Assembly (NCBI GenBank): GCA_026724425.1
Contig: JAIUCV010000023.1
Coordinates: 372,001-436,000 of the forward strand
Reading direction: 5' to 3'
Origin: Erythrophleum ivorense
Taxonomy: Eukaryota; Streptophyta; Magnoliopsida; Fabales; Fabaceae
Length of the DNA stretch: 64,000 nt
Shown piece after piece: positions 24,324-36,403 of the stretch; within the stretch, counting starts at the first letter, position 1, and each line of letters opens with the position of its first letter. The notes beneath the pieces were generated by a model. That model made no database searches, was not told where the DNA came from, and saw only the letters and a program-made list of their open reading frames with translations. The position numbers and the translations under genes were made by a program.

Positions 24324-24730
24324 GATAAATTCAAGACAATTATACGAAATTAGAATACTAAATTGATTATCTATAGAAGACATGATGACATATTTAAGAT
24401 ACTATGTTAATTCTGAATCCCTGAAGACTCAAAAGACTAGAGCTTCCTCTGTGATTCACACTCCTTATCACAACTTATAATGGGATAAGTTGTGGAATTA
24501 AAATTTTACCTGAATACATAGAAAACCTAGCCAAATTTAAATAAAACTCTAATATCCATTCATTATGGGCCCGCACTTTCATCCATACTAATCAATTAGA
24601 TATCCAATCTAGAATAATAGGATCACTACTCATAATAAGTAAACCCAACTACATCTCACATGGATAATAAATCAGCTCATTTTTATTTAAAACAAAAATT
24701 AATTAATTATAACCCACAATAATTCCTACA
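24324..24730 (-). repeat. 5' LTR of copia element 17554-24730, with damaged LTR/PBS junction
   Basis: This ~407-bp LTR ends CCTACA before the GATCA target duplication. On the element strand its inner end runs straight from GAATTTA into TCAGAGC. The 3' LTR, by contrast, continues GAATTTATTCTTACA. The last bases of the LTR and the first bases of the primer-binding site (expected TGGTATCAGAGC for initiator tRNA-Met) are therefore missing, about 13 bases in all. Confidence 0.8.
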
Positions 24731-25354
24731 GATCAGTTATTCCAAATAATAAAGAAAGACTTTGCATTAACTAAAGAATATAAGTCAATGATAAATTAAA
24801 ACTTTTAAAAATATGTTTTTATAAAAAAATAAAAGACATAGTGACCAAAGGCTTTGATTCTTCGATTATATGGAATACCGGCCAAGAGAAGTAAAAATAG
24901 AGAGGAGCCACCGGAGGGAACCGTTAATTATAAGAAACTCAAAATGGAAAATTGGAAATCGACGAGGTAAGTTTAATATTGATATGGCTTCAATCACAAA
25001 CTCTTAGGGCAGGGACTTCGAAATTGGGACTAAATTTAGATTGCGAGAAAATGACCATGTACCCCAAATAATGACTTATAAAAAATTAAAAAGAGAACCA
25101 CTTTATTCAAACTATTTATTCGAGGGACACATAAGAAGATATAAAACAAAACAAAACAAAACAAAAAACTTGAATCTAAAAGGGATGGAAAATTCGCCAA
25201 TATTTGTAATTTCTAAAATTATATCGGTAATGGAATGCATTGGCCATGTGCTGATATATATCATCATAGACCAAATTCTTAGAATCTTAATTTGAAAAGA
25301 AAATGAAAAAGTTGTACCGATAAGTCAATCCGTGTTACAGGCATCGGAAAAAGT

Positions 25355-25675
25355 TGCTTTTTCCGTTGTAAAATAATTAATGTTTTGGATATTTTTTTTT
25401 AAAAAACAATTATGGTTTTAAAATTTTAAGATAGTATTAATTATTTTCTTATTAATTTTACTCTTTTTGATAAAAGGAGTGGGTATGTATAAATGAAAAA
25501 AATAATTAGAGAATTAATAGAAAAAAGAGAGATAATTTAATATTTTACATCTTTTATTGTAAGGATATTTTAGTAATTATAGTTTTTTACAATTTAAATT
25601 TTTTAATAATTTTTTTAATCTTTGTGTAATTATCTTAAATATCAATTATTTTAAAACAAAAAAAATCATCAATAA
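25355..25675. mobile_element. Stowaway-like MITE (unit B copy)
   Basis: This is the counterpart of 6303-6615, with the same ends (TGTAAAATAATTAATGTTTT on the left; CAATTATTTTAAAACAAAA on the right) and the same flanks. It therefore came with the duplicated unit rather than by a new insertion. Confidence 0.5.
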
Positions 25676-26548
25676 AAACAAGCTCTTAATTAAATATTCC
25701 AAATTTCCGATGCTTGGAAAAGTTGAAGTCTCTCTTAGTTTCTTTCTTGCTTTTTATAATTTTTTTAAAGTTGATTACAATATGACAAAATAAATCATTT
25801 TTCATGTTCTTTGGAGGGGTGACACAAGCGATCATTTTTCTCTATTTCTTTATCTCCCCGTGAATCGTATGTTTGCAACAACAGGGACAAAATTTTCTCA
25901 ATTCCAATCACCAGAAGAGGTATGCATAAAAGTATTTGTCCCAAGAAAAAATCTTAGAATTCTTTCTATTTTCTGGGTTTGGGAAAGTGCGGATTTTCAA
26001 GAAAGGGAATCTTTATCATGTCTTTTAAAGGTGCAATGAAGTTGGTCCATCATGAATTTATTATATCTACTTTTTATTTTTTTATTTTGATTTCAAAAGT
26101 AAAATTTAAATTAATATTCTTTAGTTTTAAAAACGAGTCTGGTATCAATAAATTAGTATGTTGGAGTTGATTGATTGAAAAGATATTCTATGTATATATA
26201 TATATATATATATATATGTCTATATTACAATGCCAAAAATTATCAAAAATTAAATTTTAGGTTAAGAATTCAGGGATGGGAATCAACGAATAGGTTAGGA
26301 ATAATGACAACAATTAAAAATTAAAATGAATAGGTTACGATTATATATATTAGAAGATATTTTATATATACCATTTTTCTAGAAGAGATTGTTTATAAAA
26401 AAAATTAAAATAACTAACACGGTCAAATTAGTTGTGCAATGAACTAGTAATTTATGTATGGCGAAATTGTTAGTTCGGTTCTGCAATTTCATTTTAAAAA
26501 AATCCTTTATTTTTTTCTTGATGTCGTCAAATTAGCTAAGGCTAAGAG

Positions 26549-26695
26549 CAATTTGATACATAAAAGGTTAGGGTAGTAATAGAAATGAAAAATAAAAAAA
26601 TAATTTTAAAGATAAAAAATATTTATAAAGGATTTATGTGACAAACGTGCAGCGGTTGTGATACCATCATACCATGGTGCTAGGATAATTTATAA
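26549..26695. mobile_element. Small AT-rich insertion private to unit B
   Basis: The unit A sequence runs AAGGCTAAATGTTAA at about 7304. In unit B about 147 bases intervene between AAGGCTAAG and AATGTTAAGTATGAC. The inserted block starts ATTTGATACATAAAAGG and resembles the insertion in the CNL pseudogene at 17096-17305. Confidence 0.5.
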
Positions 26696-27440
26696 ATGTT
26701 AAGTATGACGTAATTGTCTAGTGTCATTTATGTGACAATATTATAGTTTTACTTCATCATCAATCTACTCTTACTGTTCTGCAATTCTTTTTCTCCTCTC
26801 TCTATCTGTTACAACCCTTTCTCTTGGCGTCTCCTTCTTCTTTTTTTTTTTAAATATTTATTATGTTTTCAAATTATTTTCCACTAATTTCTATCTTTTT
26901 CTATTATTATCTTTTGACAAAGGGATGTCCAAGATGACTTCCAATGCATACAGAGCGCATCGTGGCCATCCCACACACGTGCCTCTTAAAAATTGTAATC
27001 TAAATCTTACGTATTTACCAGATAAAGACACCAAATAAATTTAAAGAAAGAAAGAGAAAATAAAAGAAAGTAAATAAAGAATATATGAGGCCCGTTCTGA
27101 TCTTCCCCTAATTATAGAGGATTCAAATTTTAAAAATTACTTAAAAAGGTACATTTCAAGGTTTTCATAAATTATTACTCTATTCTTGTAATGTAAATTA
27201 AAAATAAATAAATAATGTTACAGAGAGTTTAACTTTCTGAAAAGTTAAACATTTTTATCGTTGAAATCTATATAAATTAGTTTTTTGTTATTATATATAT
27301 AAATCACAAAATAATTTATGGAGGGTTTGATGTCTCTGCCAAATTATTACCACAACAAAATCGCTAATCTCCTTGTAGCAAAATTAAAAAAAATCAGCTC
27401 GCAAATGGGACGAAATGTATAAGACTGATTGGGGAGAGAA

Positions 27441-28379
27441 TAAAAATAAAAATGACTAGAACACTAAAAGAAAATTGATGTTCTAATAAAGACAGAGACC
27501 TATGAAACGTATGTGTTTAACAAATGACATTGTAATTTCTTAAAAAGTGAATAATTATAATTTTTTTCTTATATTTATATAAAAAATTTGCTAATTCAAT
27601 CAATTAAAGTAACATCCACATTGTCATTATATTTAGCATAAATTATTACTTTTGGGAAAAAAAATCATGTTATGAATGCTCCATAGATCACATTAAAATG
27701 ATTCAATTTACATTATCCAAGCTTATATTACTAAGACAATTTTACATAATTTTAAAAGAAGTTGATCTACTAGCACAAAAGCTTTAATTATTAAAAAAAA
27801 ATCAAAATCAAGAAATCTCTAAATATTTATTGCCTTACCAAAAATTTTCATTATCTATTAATGACTGTCTACCTTTCTTTTTCTCATAACTCATAATAGA
27901 AAAAATTATATTTTTAATACTCTTAAAAATACATTATCATTATACTAAACTAAGCTATATATCATTTTCTTTTGCTAGTCCTTGACACCAACGTAGCATG
28001 TTGCTCGTATCCCTTTATATTTAATAGACACAGTAATTAATTCATCCAGATTGAAAATGAGAAGAAACTGCTCTTTTCTTTATTTATTTACTTTTGGGTG
28101 GTGTATAGAAGCTGGTCTTGAATGAAGGTCGGCCGATGTAGCAGAAGTAGCAGGAGTAGAATTTGTCTACACTGAATTTAATGCGAGATGTAATTGGGCG
28201 ATGTGGGTGGAGAGGGTTACGGTGTGTTTGGATGGGATGAAAGATAAGATGGAAAGAAAGCGTCAGGAAAAAATAAAAAAGAGAAGTGATTTTGCCCGTT
28301 TGGATGAGGGAGGGAAGAAAATAGGCTTCAACCATTTTCAGTGCATTTAATGCACTTCCTTCTTTCAACCTCAAGTTGT
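27441..28379. other. Intergenic DNA between duplicated units
   Basis: No supported gene. A plus-strand stretch at about 28222-28310 contains GTGTGTTTGGATGGGATGAA and GCCCGTTTGGATGAGGGAGG, resembling termini of the GTGTTTGGAT non-autonomous family at 29958. A 102-codon minus-strand frame here (28084-28392) overlaps this terminus-like DNA and has no family features. Confidence 0.5.
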
Positions 28380-29079
28380 GCCAATGAGTCAATCCGCGTT
28401 GCAGGCATTAGAAAAAGTTGCTTTTTCCATTGTAAAAATGACTGACGTTTGGAAGAATTTTCTTTTTAAAATAATTATCGATTTTAATATCTTTATTAAT
28501 AAAAAGAGAGAAGGTGTATAAATCAGGAAATAAATAAAAAAATTAATAGGAAGGGAAAGGTAATTTAATATTTTACATCTTTCAATATAATGATATTTTA
28601 ATAATGATATTTTTCTATAATTCAAAATTATTTAATAGCTTTTTTAATTTTTATACAATTATTTTAAATGTCAAATATTTTGATACAGAAGGAATAATAA
28701 TAATATAGAAGAGCTCGTAATTAAATATTCTAAACTTTCAGTGCCTGGAAAAGTTGAAGTCTCTCTTTCTTGATTTTTATTATTTTTTTAATTTGATTAA
28801 GCTTCCTTTCATCCATGTTTCAATCTTTTGGTATAACTTGATCTTTAATCTTTTAATCTTTCATCCATTTTTTTGTAAATTTGGTTTCAAAAATAAAATT
28901 TAAATTAATATTATTTAATTTTAAAACGAGTATGATATCAATAAATTAGTAAGTTAGAGTTGATTGGTTGAAAGATACTCTATATAGATGCACAAGTACG
29001 CGCAAGCAAGGATGATCGTGGGGTTCCACAAGAGGAAAAAAATTATTAAATCAATAAATAAATTAGGAATAGTGCCAAA

Positions 29080-29117
<38 letters not shown>

Positions 29118-29575
29118 TATACGTACCATTTTTCTTCCTTCGTGTAAGATGGGAAGAGACTGTTTATTAGAAAATTAAAATAACAAGGCCAAATTAGTTG
29201 CGCAATACACTGATAATTTATGTATGGCGAAATTGCTAGTTTGGTTCTACAACTTCATTTAAAAAGAAATCCCTTATTTTCTTCTTGGTATCGTCAATTT
29301 AGTTAAGGCTAAATGTTAATTATCGCACAGTTATGTATGACGGGATTGTCTGGTGTCATTTATTTATGTAGCAATATTATAATTTTTACCTAATCATCAA
29401 TCTTCTCTCAGTGTTTTGCATTTTTTTTCTCCCTTTTCTGTTTATACTTTGCACCCTTTCCATATTTTTTTTTCTTATAATATGTATTATATTCTTGTAA
29501 TTATTCTTTTATTAATATTTATCTCTTATTATTGTTATTATTTTTAACAAAGGGTGAGAAGATATATTTTTTTTT
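28380..29575. repeat. Duplicated CNL upstream unit, copy C (left part)
   Basis: The stretch aligns with 6279-7555. It starts GAGTCAATCCGCGTTG, contains the MITE (~28405-28695), the AGTGCCAAAAATTTTATATA block with a (TA)n at 29085-29113, the TGTATGGCGAAATTG block near 29220, and ends ACAAAGGGTGAGAAGATA. No CNL coding sequence survives in this unit. Confidence 0.8.
28405..28695. mobile_element. Stowaway-like MITE (unit C copy)
   Basis: This third copy of the 6303-6615 element has the best-preserved right terminus, TATTTTGATACAGAAGGAAT, which resembles the plant Stowaway end. It is non-coding. Confidence 0.5.
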
Positions 29576-29579
29576 TGGG

Positions 29580-32090
29580 CAACCACATCAAGGGCAGAAC
29601 GGTACGTGAGATTGTGATGGATCTATTGGAAATGTGTAAAGACTTGGACTACTTAATCAACAGTAGTAAAAAGCAGTTTGGTATATAAAATGATTTTCAT
29701 AATTTTTATGAGATTGAGAATTGAAATTAAGATTAAAATTAAAATGAAAAATATTTTATGGTCTAAAATTAAATTTGTTATGTCTTAAAGAAATATAAGT
29801 ATTATTTTATTTTTATATTTAGTTATATAAAAATAATATCAGAATAAAAAATAAAAAAAACTAAAATATCTTTAGTTAAAATAATAATAAAATATCAGTC
29901 AATAAAAATGGAAGATAAAATGATAACTTCCAATCTAATTCCAAATGAAAAATCCATCAGTGTGTTTGGATAGAGAGAAAAGTGAGGAGAATAGAAATGA
30001 GATAAGAGAAAACAGAATTTTCTCTTATTTGACAGGAAGAGAAAATTGAGGAAAAGAGAAAATATGAAGAGAAAAGTATAGTGAGCTTTATGCAAAATTT
30101 TTCTCTACATATTAAGAGAGATTGCGGGAGAAAAATCAGCAATATATATATATATATATATAATTTTAATATATAATATTTATAAAATTTTAAAATCAAT
30201 AATTATATTTATTTTATTAAAATAATAATTGATAAATAATGTTTAATAAATATTCTTTATAAATTAATAATATATTTTTTAATATTAAAATTAATAAATC
30301 ACGCATACTTTAAAAATAAAAAAATAAAAGTTCATCCGACTGCAAACCTACAATCAAAGGGTAGTCGAACATATGTTCGACTGCACTTTAGTCGCTGACA
30401 ATGCATATGTATATATATATATATATATTATATTATTAAATATATAATTGTTATATATTAATATATATAATAATATAATAAAATATTATATAATATATAT
30501 AATTAAAAAAATATTTATTATATTTATATTATATTTAAATTAATTAATATATATTAAAATAATATTTATGAAATTTTAAAATATGTGTTAATATTTATGG
30601 TATTAAAATAATAATTTATAAATAATTTTATACAAATTATAATTTAATTAATTTTGTAAATATTTTTGTAAATATTTTTTAATTTTAAATGTGTGCTTTT
30701 TAATAAGAAAATTTTTTATTTTATTTAAAAATAAATTTTTTATCATTTGAATATTGTTTAAATTGGTTTTTATTTTTTTTATGTTTTTAAAAATATATAT
30801 GTAAAAATTTAAAATAATAACAGCATTATTGTCATATTTAAAATAATTAATTTTTTTAATATTTTTTTCTCTTCTATTTTCTCTTATTCCATCCAAACAC
30901 ATAAAGCGATAATATTTTCTCTTCACTTTTCTCTTCTCTCCCTTTTTTCCCCACTTTTCACTCCCTCCACTTTTCCCCTCTTTCATCTCCATCCATTGTA
31001 TGAGAGAATCAAATTTCCATCAAGAATTCAAATCAAATTTCCATCAGGAATTCAACTGTAGGTTATTAAAAGTGTAGAAGTTGACCATCAATTGCATCCT
31101 TATTTGTTATTTCACAAAATCAACTTTGAGGAGTTTCAAACCTTGTCTCTCCAAGCTTGTTAACCAGCATCTTTACCATTGAGCCAACAAACATCTACAA
31201 TTATAAGGTGAAATATTTAATATAAAGCTTTTATTTTAGCAAATCAAAACATCTAACGTAGATGCAAACTCACATCTAACATAGATACAAACTTCAGACC
31301 TTTGAAATGATAAGTCACAATTTTATCATTGAATGACTATTGTTTGCTTTAGTTATAATTGCAAAATTTAAATATAATATATGAGAAATAAAAATAAAAT
31401 TTATATAATTGTTATTAAAATTATATAAATGTATTTTAAATAAATTAAAATTTAAATATTATATCATGATTTATTTTTATACATAATTAGTCATAATATA
31501 TTTCAAATTTTATTAATATTTATTATATTAAAATTTTAATATATATATATAATTATTTAATAATTTAGTTATGATTCAATTATAGTCAAATCAATAAAAT
31601 TTAAATTAATGTTTTTATTGGTTTAATGATTAGATTAATTTTAAAAATATTAGTTATTACACCACAAAATTTACTAATCTTTTTGTCAATATATATACAT
31701 ATATATCGACATATGACATGTCTAAATTAAGTAATATCAAAATATATTAATTTTCTTTTCGGTATATCAATATTTCTTTTCAACTCTATTAGTGTATTTA
31801 TATTATAAAAGGATTTCATTTTCTACATTTTAATTTTTGTGTTTTATTTTATCAAATATATAAATGAATGGAAAATTAATTAGCATTCAACAAGTTCCCA
31901 TATGCATAAATTTAAAAATTTTTTAATCTAAAATGATGGTCCAACTTATTAATGAGATGATCAGCCGGTCACGAGTCTCTTGTATGATTGGCACGTACTA
32001 TCATTATTGGTCTGAAAAATATCACAAGTTGCATCAAGACAAATATGTACAAAATTAAAGTAGATGTGATTAAAAGGGAAAATTACGTTT
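29580..32090. repeat. Duplicated unit, copy C (right part), split by a ~1 kb insertion
   Basis: 29580-29957 aligns with 8240-8615 and 30992-32080 with 8640-10095 (shared CCATTGTATGAGAGAATC, CGTACTATCATTATTGGTC and AAAGTAGATGTGA). The intervening 29958-30991 has no counterpart in units A or B at this point. Confidence 0.8.
29958..30991. mobile_element. Non-autonomous AT-rich element with GTGTTTGGAT-type inverted ends
   Basis: This ~1 kb insertion is absent from the matching place in units A and B. The left end reads GTGTGTTTGGATAGAGAG. Near the right, 30870-30902 reads TCTTATTCCATCCAAACACA, the inverted counterpart, followed by a further ~90-bp pyrimidine-rich tail. The core is very TA-rich and has no coding capacity; the 114-codon minus-strand frame at 30648-30992 is low-complexity Lys/Asn/Ile. 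ATCCAT occurs at both junctions. Superfamily is not determined; hAT- or PIF-like MITEs are possible. Confidence 0.55.
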
Positions 32091-34708
32091 AACGACCAAG
32101 AACAAAAAAAATTATTTTTAAGGACAATTACCATTAGGTTCAATGGTTTGTTACTAAACTCAATAGTAATCATCTTAAAACAAATGATAACAGATCTTTA
32201 AGAATAAATATCTTCACTTTTTTATCCTTTATTATAATTCTTCCCATTTAAAATCCCAGCCACTGGCAACTATTATATATATATGATAACTCTATCAAGG
32301 GCAAAATGGTGAGAAGGATTGATTGTGAGACATGGATCACTTCCTAGTCAATGATAGATGTTGGCCATTAATTGTGTGTGAACAAAAAAAAAACAAAAGG
32401 AAAGGTCCATTAGCTTTCAAGAAATTGGAGAATAGCACGCAATACCAGCTAGATTTAAGACTCAAATTTTATTTTGATCACATGCCGAAAAATTTTTTAC
32501 TTTGATTTTTTTAATACAAAATTGCTTTTAAAATATTTTTTACAATCAAAATCATTATTAAATTTGTCTATGCTCTATATACAAGTCATTCAAAAATTTA
32601 ACCAAAATGTCCCTCAATTACTCCATATAATGAAGGAACACTTTGTATTCATTGATGAATAAGTCAATGATGAATTAAAACTTTTAAATATATATAATTA
32701 AAAATTAAAATCTTATATGGGCAAAGAAAGACTTTGCATTGCCAAATAACCTTCTTGGCTCAAATGATACTTTCTTTAAACATAAGTGTTAGAAGAATTT
32801 GATCTATCTAAATTTGATCTCAACCTAACCTCTTTGGCCACTTCTAATCTTAAGGTTTTTTTGCCTCTTTTATAACACAAAAGAAAAGAAAAGAATGATT
32901 TTGCATTAATTGATACTTTTGCCTTTGATGTTTTGTAATTTTGATAAATTAATTGCTTTTTCATAAAATTTATATTAATCCTAAATAAATAAACAAATGG
33001 ATAAATATACAAACTAAACTAAATAAATAAATTTATGTGTTTGTATTACTTACATATGGAAATGTTTTGAAAATTGCCTATAAAGTGAGGTATGTATTTG
33101 ATTAGGAAATTATGTTTTATGAATTTAAAGTAGAATGTTAAAGGGTGTCGATATGTAATGATATTTTGTATATCTAGATTCAATACTGTTGGATTGATTG
33201 AATATTGGGATTTGCTATGGAACTACATTGGGTTTTCCTTTTAGGTAGTTGTTCATCTCTTTTGATGTATTTTTTTTGAATAGGGATTAATATGCATGAT
33301 TGACGACCATACTATGTTTGATTGACTATGAGTTTTAGGGTTGAAACCTTGTGATCCATTTCAAGGTTGAAGCCTTGTGATCTATTTCTAGGTTGGGCCC
33401 ATGATTTATTATTTTAGGACTGAGCCTTGTGATGTATATTTAAGGTCCTTATGGTGTTGGCCATATGAGATATATAAATCATGCATGAGATGTATGATTA
33501 TACCTATATGCCATCAAATGCCTTATGATTTTTTATTGATGTTTATAGGTATGCATACTATTCTAGTTTTAAGTTTATGATTATTGTAAATATATCTTGA
33601 AAGTTAAAACATCTATTGGAATTTTGATCTCACACCTTCATGAGGAGCAACTGCCTTGTTCTTTTAAGAAAAAATTCCACAACGAAGAATGGGAAGTAGG
33701 TTAAGATTTAAGCCTTGCAACTTGTATTGTGCAAGTAGATGTACTTGATGGATTTTATATAAATACATGTCTTGTAATAGGTTGTATATATGTTTCATAT
33801 GTTGTCATTGTTGACCATGAGGCATACTTTTGAGTTTTGTATGTACATGGTGATGAATGCCAAGATAATGTCATTACAATTTTGATGTATATATGGGAAG
33901 TTTGTGACCATGTTTAAGTAAGGTGATTTCATGAGTTTTGTTGATGAATGCTAAGTATGTTGGCTTTGTGGAAGTATGATATTATTTATGCTCTTATTGT
34001 GAGATTAAGTGCTATAGATGATGAATATGCATATTAATGTAAGGAATTCATAAATGGTTTATGGGCTGTAGTTCCATTAGCTTAGTATTGGATTATTTAT
34101 TGTTCTAGGTATGTTTTAAGGTGTTTGTCATAAAACAGAAGCATTATGAATTTTTCTGGTTTAGGATCTCATCAATAGGATTAAGACCTTATCAATAGGC
34201 TTTGTATAATATCAATAAGTTGAAAGATGAAATCTATCTTAAGATCTTGTAAACTGTTTGTAAATCTCATTAACAAGATTTTAAACCTTCTAGATTGGTG
34301 TAAGACTTATCTTTAGTAAGTCTTGGTGTTTTGACTCAAGACCTTATTGACAACATCCTAAGTTCTTAACCACGTCAATAATATTTTCGAGTAAACTAAG
34401 GAAAATTTCCAAGTTATATTTTACATGATCTTACCTCTCATGCAAGTAGCCAAGTCTAAGCACATATTTAAGAAGTCTAATAATTAGGGTTAATCAATTA
34501 ATGCTACTTTGTGAAGGAAAGTAAGTTATTAAATTTAAAATGTTTTAATTGACTCAGGTTTTATACACAATTTCATTGGATTTTTTATTTTTCATTAGAG
34601 TTAGATATTTGCTTCTTATTTTAGCTCTCATAGAGAGAAAGGTTTGACACTTTATATCTTTGTTTAAATCAAATTTTAAATGAGTAGGTATCTTAATAAT
34701 TAAGAACC
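32091..34708. other. Intergenic DNA with unit fragments and LTR-like debris
   Basis: No gene. 32240-32460 aligns with 16547-16686, the DNA that abuts CNL coding sequence in unit B; here it runs into unrelated sequence. 32650-32750 is a scrap of the 5720-5760 type upstream DNA. 33330-33440 contains three to four degenerate copies of a (T/G)GAGCCTTGTGAT-type motif. 33600-34500 resembles the interior of a plant gypsy LTR in composition, but no ends can be assigned. Confidence 0.5.
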
Positions 34709-35639
34709 TGACTTGTAATATCCCTAATTTAAGCATATGGAGTAATAGGAATTTAATAAGTGAAAAAATATTAATAATTAAATTAAGAGAATAAGTTAGA
34801 CTCAAGAAAATTTTTAGTTAGAACTAAGTAAAGTAATTTCTAGGCTTGGGAATATCTTATAAGGTAGTGATGTCAAATTTTACAATTTTTAATATTCTAC
34901 TTAAATTCGTTTCCTTTCTTTATATCTTTAAACGTATCATTGCATTTAATGTATTTAGTCATGTGAGGGAGCTTTCTCTATTCTTTTGTTTGTTACCTCA
35001 CTTGGTCCCTCCATTTTGTTTCACTAATAATTTTTTTTTTCTTTCGTAATCACTTAGCATACTCCTCTCATCTTAATTATGGTAGGAACTAAGACCCTCC
35101 ATTCTCTTAATTCTATTTGCCTTTCCTTATATTAACTGCATTAGATTACTCTTGGCCACGTAATTCCTTACTTGCTTCATTAACTCCCTGTATACTAAGG
35201 TACTTCCCTTGCCAATTGTTAACGAGTGGGCCCTCCTTTTCTTTTATCCTAATTGCTTGGCTGTATCAGGTTTGGCTTTCTAGAAATTTTCCCGAAGCCT
35301 TACGAATATATATATATATATAGATATATATATATTTGCTTCTTTGTTGTATAGAATGTCAAATGCGTCTCCTTCAACCTATTCTCTTCATTTTTTTTCC
35401 ATTCATATACTTGGTAAGGATGCTTTCTTCTCTTCTTGCTACTTATTCTAAGCTTAGGTATCATGAAATTCCTATTTCCCTTCTTCCTTGCCATATCTTT
35501 TCTATTCTTTGACCTTGTTTTTGTGAGTGTCGAACATCTTTTTTCTTACTGGGTGGTTGTTCGGGTTAGAAGGGCTTGGCTTGATTTCAATAGCTTTTCT
35601 ATCCATCTTTAACACCCTTATCTTCCTTTAGCTTTGTTC

Positions 35640-36403
35640 TGTAGGCTACAACAAATAAAACTGTTAGTATAAATTGATCCGAGTCGTGCTCGAGAACACT
35701 GTCTTTAAGAGTTATTCTGCCACAAGTTAGCAACTCCCCAGGATTAAATGGACCCTTCCTATAACAGGGGAACATAATAGCAAAAACTGAAGAACTCAGA
35801 CGAGTGAAGGGAGAGGAGAGGAGAGTAGAGGAGAGAAAAGAGCTCCGAAGATGTCCGAGAGCTTAGTATGCTATGAACCGCACCACGCATTGCCTTTTAT
35901 AGGCCAAAGACGGAAACAAGAAATGTTGGGTAATTAAAAAATAATTAATGACGGCTTAATCACAGTTTAATGAAAATTCGTTTTAAATGTTGGGATTAAC
36001 ACTGGCGGTCATTTCTGAACGTTGAGATTAAAGTCAGTTAATGAAAAATTAAAGTGGGTAAATTTAAATTTTCAACGTTCAGAAAATTAATAAATTCATG
36101 GTCCTAATTTCAAAATTGTTGAAAATAAGGTTTTTCCAATAAGCCTATTTATAAAATATTTTTATAAAATACAAAAATAGTTGCAACAAAAAATGCCCAG
36201 TACCACGTTTAATTCGTGCGCATGGGGGGAATAAGAGATTTTCAATTGCGTTACCCCTGCGTAGGCCTGTTGTTGTGCGCGCGAGCCCACTCCTCTTCTT
36301 GGCCCATTTACTTGCCTAATATCACATCTTAGTATATATACACTAAGTTTCTCTTTGTTCTAGGCAATGTGGGACTTAAGCTTTTGACACACCTACTCCA
36401 ACA
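35640..36403 (-). repeat. 3' LTR of copia element 35640-41654
   Basis: This 764-bp copy starts TGTAGGCTACAAC and ends ACTCCAACA on the plus strand. On the element strand it follows a purine-rich ATGTGAGGGAT. It contains a TATAAAAGG box (minus strand, 35893-35901) matching the one in the other LTR. Confidence 0.9.

Larger units (their letters stand above)
17554..24730 (-). mobile_element. Complete but degenerate Ty1/copia retrotransposon with 5-bp TSD
   Basis: This ~7.2 kb element is on the minus strand, with LTRs at 24324-24730 (5') and 17554-17981 (3'), flanked by GATCA at 17549-17553 and 24731-24735. It carries gag, protease, integrase, reverse transcriptase and RNase H in copia order. It inserted ~155 bases upstream of the CNL pseudogene start, and the unoccupied site is preserved at 5674-5678. 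Numerous stops and frameshifts make it nonfunctional. LTRs differ at many positions by eye, so it is not recent. Confidence 0.92.
24731..27440. repeat. Duplicated CNL upstream unit, copy B (right part)
   Basis: This sequence resumes exactly where the copia element interrupted the unit and aligns with 5679-8135: AATAAAGAAAGAC at the start, the MITE at ~25355-25675, the ACGGTCAAATTAG block near 26418 and GGAGGGTTTGATGTCTC near 27317. Unit-specific changes include an insertion at about 26549-26695 and a (TA)n at 26193-26217. No coding sequence is present. Confidence 0.85.

Noticed and set aside
28084..28392. 102-codon minus-strand open frame
   Set aside because: It overlaps MITE-terminus-like DNA, contains a hydrophobic low-complexity stretch and matches no family I recognise. 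Most likely a chance frame.
30648..30992. 114-codon minus-strand frame rich in Lys, Asn and Ile
   Set aside because: The composition simply reflects the TA-rich core and purine-rich end of the non-autonomous insertion.
33330..33440. Possible CRISPR-like or satellite array of GAGCCTTGTGAT-type repeats
   Set aside because: Only three or four degenerate copies occur in eukaryotic LTR-like DNA, with no regular spacers. It is treated as LTR-internal repetition.
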